A stretch of 64,000 bases of DNA, from NCBI GenBank assembly GCA_003141275.1, contig PLLM01000059.1:1-64000 (forward strand), written 5' to 3'. Below are positions 58,089 to 64,000 of the stretch, piece after piece. The notes under the pieces are model-generated. The model was not told the DNA's origin. It was given only the letters and a program-made list of their open reading frames with translations, and searched no databases. This stretch comes from Phycisphaerales bacterium (GTDB lineage: Bacteria > Planctomycetota > Phycisphaerae > Sedimentisphaerales > Anaerobacaceae). Position numbers and translations under genes: made by a program. Every line of letters starts with the position of its first letter. Within the stretch, counting starts at the first letter, position 1.

Positions 58089-60986
58089 ATGCTCAAAGAT
58101 TTGGTTGTCGTCGACACCGCGAAGAGGTATAATTCAATACACATAGGGAGAACCAGAGCAATGACCGATGGAAAGCCATATAAACCCTTATTTATAAGCT
58201 ACAGCAACAAAGATAAAGCCGTTGCTTACAAAGTTTGTGCCATCCTCGAAAGTCGCGGCCTGTTGTGCTGGATTGCCCCACGCGATGTGCCGCCGGGTAG
58301 CAATTGGGCTGAAGCGATTAGCGATGCCATTGATCGGGCGAACGCGCTCGTGTTGATTTTTTCGGAGCATGCAAATAAATCAAGGGCAATCGTGAGCGAA
58401 GTCGATCAAGCATTTGAGAATGGAATTCCAGTTTTTCCTGTGCGCATCAAGAACGTGGAGCCTTCCCGAGAATTGAAATTCCGTATTCGTACCTCCCAGT
58501 GGGTTGACGCTTTCACGCCGCCAATTGAACAGGAGATAAATCGTCTCGCTGACTCCATTCATTCCTTACTGGGGACACAACAGGAGGATGAAACTTCCTA
58601 TGGGAACAGACCAGCCGGGAAGCCAGTGGAACAAGTCAAAACTTCAAAGAGAAAGCTGAAATGGATTATTGCTATAGCAGCAGCTTGTTTCGTAATTTCG
58701 GGACTTTTCCTGTTTCTACGGAGTGGGCAGAAAGCTCCAACCTTGCTACCTTCCACGCAGCCGCAGTCAGCGCTCACAACGAAACTGGACGAGGCGGGAA
58801 ATAGGAGAGGCAAGGAGTTCGACGAACAGGTGGAACAAGTGCAGAGTTTTCGCAATCTGACTGAGGCCGCCTTTATATATGAAGCCAAAGAGAACTGGGA
58901 GAAAGCGATAGAATCGTATCAAAAGGTCCTTGCAGTCAAGCCGGATGATGCTGAAGCAAAGGACAAACTTGCTACCTGTCAGCATAATCTGTATCTGGCA
59001 AAAGGCGACAGCAGCGAGGCGGCAGGCAATTTAGATGAGGCAATCGATAATTATAGTAAGGCATTGTCATATAAGCAGATTACTTCAACTCAGATAAAGC
59101 TGGATACAGCCAAAAAGGCGTTTCATGACAAGCTTGAATCGGAACGTCGTCAGAGGGAGAGTAACAATTTAATAGCAAAAGCGAAGACCAAGGACAGTAA
59201 GGAGACGGGTAAAGAATCGTTGCAGTTGCTTGAGCAGGCATTGAAATTGTGTCCTGATAATGCTGAAGCGATTGCATTAAAGAAAAAGATATCTGGCTAT
59301 TTCGGGCCAAATGCCGGTGAGATTATCACCAATACCATAGGTATGAAGCTTGTGTATATCCCTGCAGGTGAATTTATGATGGGAAGCCCTTCGAATGATA
59401 AGGATAGCAACGATTGGGAACGACCCCAGCATCAGGCGAAGATAAGCAAGGGCTTCTGGATGGGAGTCTATGAGATTACGGTAGGCCACTTCCAGAGATT
59501 TGTTGACGATACCGGATATAAGACCGATGCGGAAAAAGAAGGGTGGGCTTCTGCGCCGGACGGGAACAGTTGGGGCAAAGTAAACGGTGCCAATTGGAAA
59601 AATCCTGGCTTCTCTCAGACAGATACTCATCCGGTAGTGAATGTGAGTTGGAATGATGCTATATCATTTTGCGAATGGATGAGCCGTAAAGAAAATAAAA
59701 CCTATAGACTCCCTACGGAGGCGGAATGGGAGTACGCATGCCGGGCAGGCAGCACAACTCGGTTTTGTTTTGGTGACAGTGATTCAGGGCTTGATGATTA
59801 TGTGTGGTATGGCTATGATAAATCAGGCAAACAGACACATCCTGTAGGTCAAAAGAAGCCAAACGGATTTGGCTTGTATGATATTCACGGTAATGTTTGG
59901 GAGTGGTGTCAGGACTGGTATGGAGAGAGTTATTACAGTAATAGTCCTGAGGTTGACCCGCAAGGGCCGAGTTCCGGCGAATCTCATGTTCTTCGCGGCG
60001 GGTCCTGGTTAAGCTCCCCGAGGTTCTGCCGCTCAGCGAATCGCGGCAGGAACATGCCAGACGCCCGGCTCTACCACAGCGGGTTTCGTGTTGTCTTGGA
60101 ATCTCAGAATTCTACAGAACAACCTAACGCTAATTCGGCGAATGCATTAAGTAAGTCATCATCCCCCAGTGATTCCAAGAAGGTTGTTATTTCTTCTACG
60201 CCTGCTACTGAGCAAACAACACCCCAAGTGGCTCAGGATAAGCACCGTGGCGATTTAATCACCAATACCATAAATATGAAGCTTGCGTATATCCCTGCGG
60301 GGGAATTTGTAATGGGTTCACCTTCCAACGAGGCCAACAGAAATTCAGATGAAGGTCCACAGCACCGGGTGAAGATAAGCAGGGAATTTTATATGGGCAT
60401 ATGTGAAGTGACGCAGGCCCAGTATAAGGCGGTTATAGGGAGTAATCCGAGTAATTTCAAAGGAGATAACTTGCCTGTGGAGGGGGTAAGCTGGAATGAT
60501 GCCGTGGATTTTTGTAAGAAGTTGAGTCAGAAGGAAGGCAAGACATATAGGTTGCCTACTGAAGCGGAATGGGAGTATGCGTGCCGGGCAGGCAGCACAA
60601 CTCGGTTTTATTTTGGAGACAGCGATTCAATGCTTGGTGATTATGGCTGGTACGTCGAGAATTTTGGTGGTCAGACGCATCCTGTTGGACAGAAGAAGCC
60701 GAACGCTTTTGGTTTATACGACATGCAAGGCAATGTCGACGAATGGTGTAGCGATTGGTATTTGAAAAATTATTACTCGCAAAGCCCAGAGGTAGACCCT
60801 CAGGGGCCCAGTTCCGGCGAAGATCGTGTCCTTCGCGGCGGCTCCTGGTTCGGCGATACGGAGTTTTGCCGCTCTGCTTGTCGCGGTTGTGTGAAGCCCG
60901 TCACCGTCAGCGGCTGGGTCTCGCCCGTCATCCGGCTCGTCAGCAAAGGGTTTCGTGTTGTGATGGAGTGTCAGGCCGTACTATAA
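58089..60986 (+). CDS. TIR - TM - TPR - double formylglycine-generating-enzyme (SUMF1/FGE)-like domain protein
   Basis: KPLFISYSNKDKAVAYKVCAILESRGLLCWIAPRDVPPGSNWAEAI; TM WIIAIAAACFVISGLFLFL; two copies of YRLPTEAEWEYACRAGSTTRF...RGGSW...GFRVV; start may be 58161. Confidence 0.92.
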   Translation: MLKDLVVVDTAKRYNSIHIGRTRAMTDGKPYKPLFISYSNKDKAVAYKVCAILESRGLLCWIAPRDVPPGSNWAEAISDAIDRANALVLIFSEHANKSRAIVSEVDQAFENGIPVFPVRIKNVEPSRELKFRIRTSQWVDAFTPPIEQEINRLADSIHSLLGTQQEDETSYGNRPAGKPVEQVKTSKRKLKWIIAIAAACFVISGLFLFLRSGQKAPTLLPSTQPQSALTTKLDEAGNRRGKEFDEQVEQVQSFRNLTEAAFIYEAKENWEKAIESYQKVLAVKPDDAEAKDKLATCQHNLYLAKGDSSEAAGNLDEAIDNYSKALSYKQITSTQIKLDTAKKAFHDKLESERRQRESNNLIAKAKTKDSKETGKESLQLLEQALKLCPDNAEAIALKKKISGYFGPNAGEIITNTIGMKLVYIPAGEFMMGSPSNDKDSNDWERPQHQAKISKGFWMGVYEITVGHFQRFVDDTGYKTDAEKEGWASAPDGNSWGKVNGANWKNPGFSQTDTHPVVNVSWNDAISFCEWMSRKENKTYRLPTEAEWEYACRAGSTTRFCFGDSDSGLDDYVWYGYDKSGKQTHPVGQKKPNGFGLYDIHGNVWEWCQDWYGESYYSNSPEVDPQGPSSGESHVLRGGSWLSSPRFCRSANRGRNMPDARLYHSGFRVVLESQNSTEQPNANSANALSKSSSPSDSKKVVISSTPATEQTTPQVAQDKHRGDLITNTINMKLAYIPAGEFVMGSPSNEANRNSDEGPQHRVKISREFYMGICEVTQAQYKAVIGSNPSNFKGDNLPVEGVSWNDAVDFCKKLSQKEGKTYRLPTEAEWEYACRAGSTTRFYFGDSDSMLGDYGWYVENFGGQTHPVGQKKPNAFGLYDMQGNVDEWCSDWYLKNYYSQSPEVDPQGPSSGEDRVLRGGSWFGDTEFCRSACRGCVKPVTVSGWVSPVIRLVSKGFRVVMECQAVL

Positions 60987-61087
60987 AAAAATTCGTCTGA
61001 TGTTAAGGTGTTAGTAAATGTAGCGTTGGGAGTGGTTAATTTTGTTAAAATAGGTCTATTTTTTACAGACTCTCGCCTATAATTTCC
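60977..61087 (+). repeat. Dispersed ~100-bp intergenic repeat, copy 5 (overlaps the stop codon of the TIR-FGE gene)
   Basis: CGTACTATAAAAAAATTCGTCTGATGTTAAGG...GTTGGGAGTGGTTAATTTTGTTAAAATAGGTCTATTTTTT...TATAATTTCC. Confidence 0.7.
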
Positions 61088-61138
61088 AACTTTTATTCGG
61101 ATTCATAGGAAACCTTATGAAAATTCGGCCCTTTTATT

Positions 61139-61321
61139 ATGCTGCTTGCTATGTTCGCAGGCTGGATAAACAGACATCCGCAGGACATCATTGAGTATTT
61201 GAAGACGGAAAACACCATTCTCAGAAGCGGAATTGATAAAAAGCGAATGATTCTTACCGATAATTTATTGGCCTTTTTACTATTGATTACACTAAAACAA
61301 TCGAACGAAAGACAGCCGTGA
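61139..61321 (+). pseudogene. N-terminal relic of a rve-type integrase/transposase
   Basis: MLLAMFAGWINRHPQDIIEYLKTENTILRSGIDKKRMILTDN resembles the FAGWxNRHQQxVIEYLxEENRVLRE N-terminus of common environmental transposases; catalytic region absent. Confidence 0.6.
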
Positions 61322-61471
61322 AGTTGACCACTACATAACCTGCAAAAACAGGCAATCATGCTTCTGGACATCCCTTGTCGGGGTCAGTAAAATTGTATTG
61401 TTTTGAGGATTGTTTATGAGGACTGTTTTCCACATATTTCTTGCCGAATTTGAGCTGAAAAAGGCGCAGCG

Positions 61472-61903
61472 ATGCCTGAGAAGCCATTTAAATTAGCGGT
61501 TAGGGCGGTAATAACAGATAAGCAGGGGAGGTGTCTGCTTATTCGGCGGTCGGATGTATGCAAGCACTTTGTCGGCCAGTGGGAATGGCCCGGGGGAAAA
61601 GTCGATGAAGGCGAGACATTCGACGTGGCCCTTCTGCGTGAGGTCCGTGAGGAGACTGGGCTGGAAGTCGAGTTGTTGGATGTAGTCGGGGCCATTGGCA
61701 TAGAGATGGCCGAGGTCCGTCTGGCAGTGTTGTGTATAGAAACCAAGCTATTAGGTGGAACCCTCAGGTTGAGTGAAGAACATGACGATCATGCGTGGGT
61801 TCCCATGGCAGAAGTACCGGAATGGAATCTGACCGGCGGCCTTAAGGAACTGGCCGAATCTTATGTAGCGGCAAAAAAAGATAGGGGAAAGAACCATGAC
61901 TGA
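61472..61903 (+). CDS. Nudix hydrolase
   Basis: GGKVDEGETFDVALLREVREETGLEVELL Nudix box. Confidence 0.93.
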   Translation: MPEKPFKLAVRAVITDKQGRCLLIRRSDVCKHFVGQWEWPGGKVDEGETFDVALLREVREETGLEVELLDVVGAIGIEMAEVRLAVLCIETKLLGGTLRLSEEHDDHAWVPMAEVPEWNLTGGLKELAESYVAAKKDRGKNHD

Positions 61904-64000
61904 AACAAGGGAGGATATCGAAAAGAGGGCGAAATCGCCAGAAGAAGAATGGGTGGCAAAACATGTTCCAAGGTTCGATAAAGTTAGACCTTACTACGTG
62001 AAATATGAAGAGTTTCTAAAGGAGGTTCTCAAAGAGGCTTGCAGCAAGTTTGCCCCGCTGGCCATAATAGAGGCGCGTGCCAAGAGCATACCGAGTTTTG
62101 CTGAGAAGATATTGCGTAAACGCCCCCTGTATATTGACCCGACAGACCCGTTGCCGCCGGATCCATTGATTCGCATAACGGATCTTTGCGGTGGGCGTGT
62201 TATAACTCAGACTTCAGACCAAGTGCACGCTGTGTGCCAGTTCATCGAGCAAGCATTCGATATCGACGGGAAGAACAGCGAGGATGTTAGTAACCGGCTC
62301 AAGCCCACGGAATTTGGTTACCGTTCCGTCCACTACATCGTTCAGATTAATCCCGATAAACTCAAGGCCGCCGGTATAGCTCTCAACATCCCTAAAGGCA
62401 TTCTTGGCTACGGCCCCGATGAGATCGGTCCAGAGGCGGCCAACCGACCGCTCAAAGCTGAGATTCAGGTTCGCACACTTCTCGAGCATGCCTGGGCTGA
62501 TATTGGCCACGAAATGACCTATAAGACGGAATTTAAAGTGCCAGACCGGATTAACCGCCAATTTGCCGCAATAGCCGCCACCCTGGAAAGTACAGATCGT
62601 GAATTTGGGAATCTGATACATGGTTTGGATGAATTCAAATCGAATTTTGGAGCCTATCATACACGAGATGAAGTTGAAGCCGAAATCGCCAAGCTCCGGA
62701 TTGTGCTTGCTAATTGTCCGGATGAAGCGGGATTGGCCGCTAAGGTTGCCCAGCTTGCTTTAGCCATCGGCCGACATGAAATGGCTTTGGAAGAGACTAA
62801 AAAATTCACCACGGGAAATAATAGCGCCATCCATCGGGTTCGTGGTATCGCTCTGACTGAGCTTTACGCAGACCATCCCAAAAGCGATGAATTTATCGAA
62901 GGCCGTGGTGAACTTGAGAAAGCATGTCAAGGACAGGGCCAGGGCCGCGATGCGGAAACGTTGTGCCTGCTGGCGGAATCCTGGGCGTATGATAATAACA
63001 ACGAGGCCCGCAAGTTGTTCTCCGAGGCTATCGAGGTTGATTCGGCCAATCCTATTGCACTGTGCCATTATCTGGAATTTGAGATTGCTCATCTCGGAAA
63101 TAACCTGCCTATCCAGTTGACCAAACCTATGATCAAAGCAGCGATGGCACGGTGCCACAAGCAGATAGAAGGTAAGGTCAATCTGCCGGCGGCATGGTCG
63201 AGTCTATCTATGTTTCATCTGCTACTGGGTGAACCGTTTGATGCACTCGATGCGCTGGCCCATCTGATCTGTTTGTGTGAGACCCCGGCGGATAAGACGC
63301 CATCACGGAATTGTGCCGTAGGGCGTGCGTTGCGGCGTATGCGTAACACTCTCGAACATATCCGCTGTATCAGTGAGAAACTGGAAGGTTTTGGGTGGTT
63401 TGAGCGACTATTGTTTTTGGCGTTATCAGTTCGTGTCAAAGATAAGGCTGCGATATCGAAACTTGCTACATTGGCCTCATGGGCAACTTCAGGCCACAGC
63501 CCCCACTTTACACCGAATCAGGCGATTTTGATTATCTCTGGTGGTTGCGCACCATCCGTGAAAAATATTATCAGCACGTTGAGAGATGACCTGCTGCAAG
63601 CTGCGGATGGATTAAAATTTTCGATAATCAGCGGCGGGACAGCATGGGGTATGAGCGGTCTTGCTGGTGATATCGCAGAAGCTTCTAACAAACGTATTCT
63701 CGCTTATGGCTATTTACCTCGTTCACTACCTCGCGGTGTGGATGAGGAAAAAAATAAAACCCGTTTTGACGATTGTTTCAGCAGTCCCGGTACTGATTTT
63801 ACCCCTTTGGATTCGTTGCAGGGCTGGACAGATCTGGTTGCCGCCGGTGTGGATACCAATCGTGTCAAACTGCTTAGTTATTGTGGTGGCAGAATTTCGC
63901 GGATTGAATTAGTTGCCGCACTGGCCCTTGGTGCCCGTGTGGGACTTGTGCAGGATGCCGCCATACCAAAAGAACGACAGTTTATCGACCCGACATGGCA
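61896..64000 (+). CDS. RelA/SpoT-like synthetase domain - helical repeat - SLOG(LSDAT)-like protein, 3' end beyond window
   Basis: ATG at 61896 overlaps the Nudix stop; open to window end (701 codons, so absent from track). IRITDLCGGRVI, KPTEFGYRSVHYIVQI, AEIQVRTLLEHAWADIGHEMTYK; later LIISGGCAPSVKN...FSIISGGTAWGMSGLAGDIAEASNKRILAYGYLP. Confidence 0.85.
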   Translation, partial: MTETREDIEKRAKSPEEEWVAKHVPRFDKVRPYYVKYEEFLKEVLKEACSKFAPLAIIEARAKSIPSFAEKILRKRPLYIDPTDPLPPDPLIRITDLCGGRVITQTSDQVHAVCQFIEQAFDIDGKNSEDVSNRLKPTEFGYRSVHYIVQINPDKLKAAGIALNIPKGILGYGPDEIGPEAANRPLKAEIQVRTLLEHAWADIGHEMTYKTEFKVPDRINRQFAAIAATLESTDREFGNLIHGLDEFKSNFGAYHTRDEVEAEIAKLRIVLANCPDEAGLAAKVAQLALAIGRHEMALEETKKFTTGNNSAIHRVRGIALTELYADHPKSDEFIEGRGELEKACQGQGQGRDAETLCLLAESWAYDNNNEARKLFSEAIEVDSANPIALCHYLEFEIAHLGNNLPIQLTKPMIKAAMARCHKQIEGKVNLPAAWSSLSMFHLLLGEPFDALDALAHLICLCETPADKTPSRNCAVGRALRRMRNTLEHIRCISEKLEGFGWFERLLFLALSVRVKDKAAISKLATLASWATSGHSPHFTPNQAILIISGGCAPSVKNIISTLRDDLLQAADGLKFSIISGGTAWGMSGLAGDIAEASNKRILAYGYLPRSLPRGVDEEKNKTRFDDCFSSPGTDFTPLDSLQGWTDLVAAGVDTNRVKLLSYCGGRISRIELVAALALGARVGLVQDAAIPKERQFIDPTW

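Noticed and set aside
57910-58146. 78-aa ORF as an independent gene
   Set aside because: Its start is internal to the DUF4062 relic (VFISSTFRDMQ...) and the remainder resembles noncoding sequence.
1-64000. CRISPR arrays and cas genes
   Set aside because: No short identical direct repeats with unique spacers and no Cas signatures seen; the DinG-like helicase has no csf neighbours, so type IV CRISPR was dismissed.
1-64000. Reverse transcriptase (retron or DGR)
   Set aside because: No YxDD-type RT ORF among the translations, so any DGR claim for the TIR-FGE gene remains speculative.

Overview
The window looks like a planctomycete-type (Phycisphaerae-like, inferred) chromosome segment. Conserved genes at the left edge (rplQ, HIT protein, initiator tRNA-fMet) are followed by ~50 kb of accessory DNA. 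That DNA is bracketed by a 91-bp gapless imperfect direct repeat (1043-1133 and 51575-51665) made of the tRNA 3' tip plus its terminator hairpin, i.e. a putative genomic island. From left to right it carries: a nine-gene type I restriction-modification operon with accessory genes (NucS-like nuclease, YgjP-like metallopeptidase, DCD-like protein, Zn-ribbon and GIY-YIG-like proteins); a Liv-type ABC transporter operon interleaved with a methyltransferase and two radical SAM enzymes; a serine recombinase/terminase/ParB-methylase block; a tightly coupled XPD/DinG-like helicase + divergent topoisomerase-IA-like + small-protein operon; a SIR2-TPR protein; a TPR / membrane protein / TPR-kinase operon; an Mrr-like nuclease followed immediately by an integron attC-like element; and a giant dockerin-like surface protein. 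To the right of the repeat is a + strand signalling/conflict cluster: DUF4062-STAND-TPR, an AAA fragment, TrkA-N/RyR, TIR-TPR-FGE2, and Nudix + RelA/SpoT-TPR-SLOG-like (this last ORF runs off the window and is missing from the supplied ORF track). A ~100-bp dispersed repeat family (five copies) lies at the module boundaries. The strongest candidates for undescribed systems are the helicase/topoisomerase-like operon, the Nudix-RelA/SpoT-SLOG pair, the TPR/TM/TPR-kinase operon, and the Liv-radical-SAM cluster. All family calls are by eye from motifs; no searches were run.
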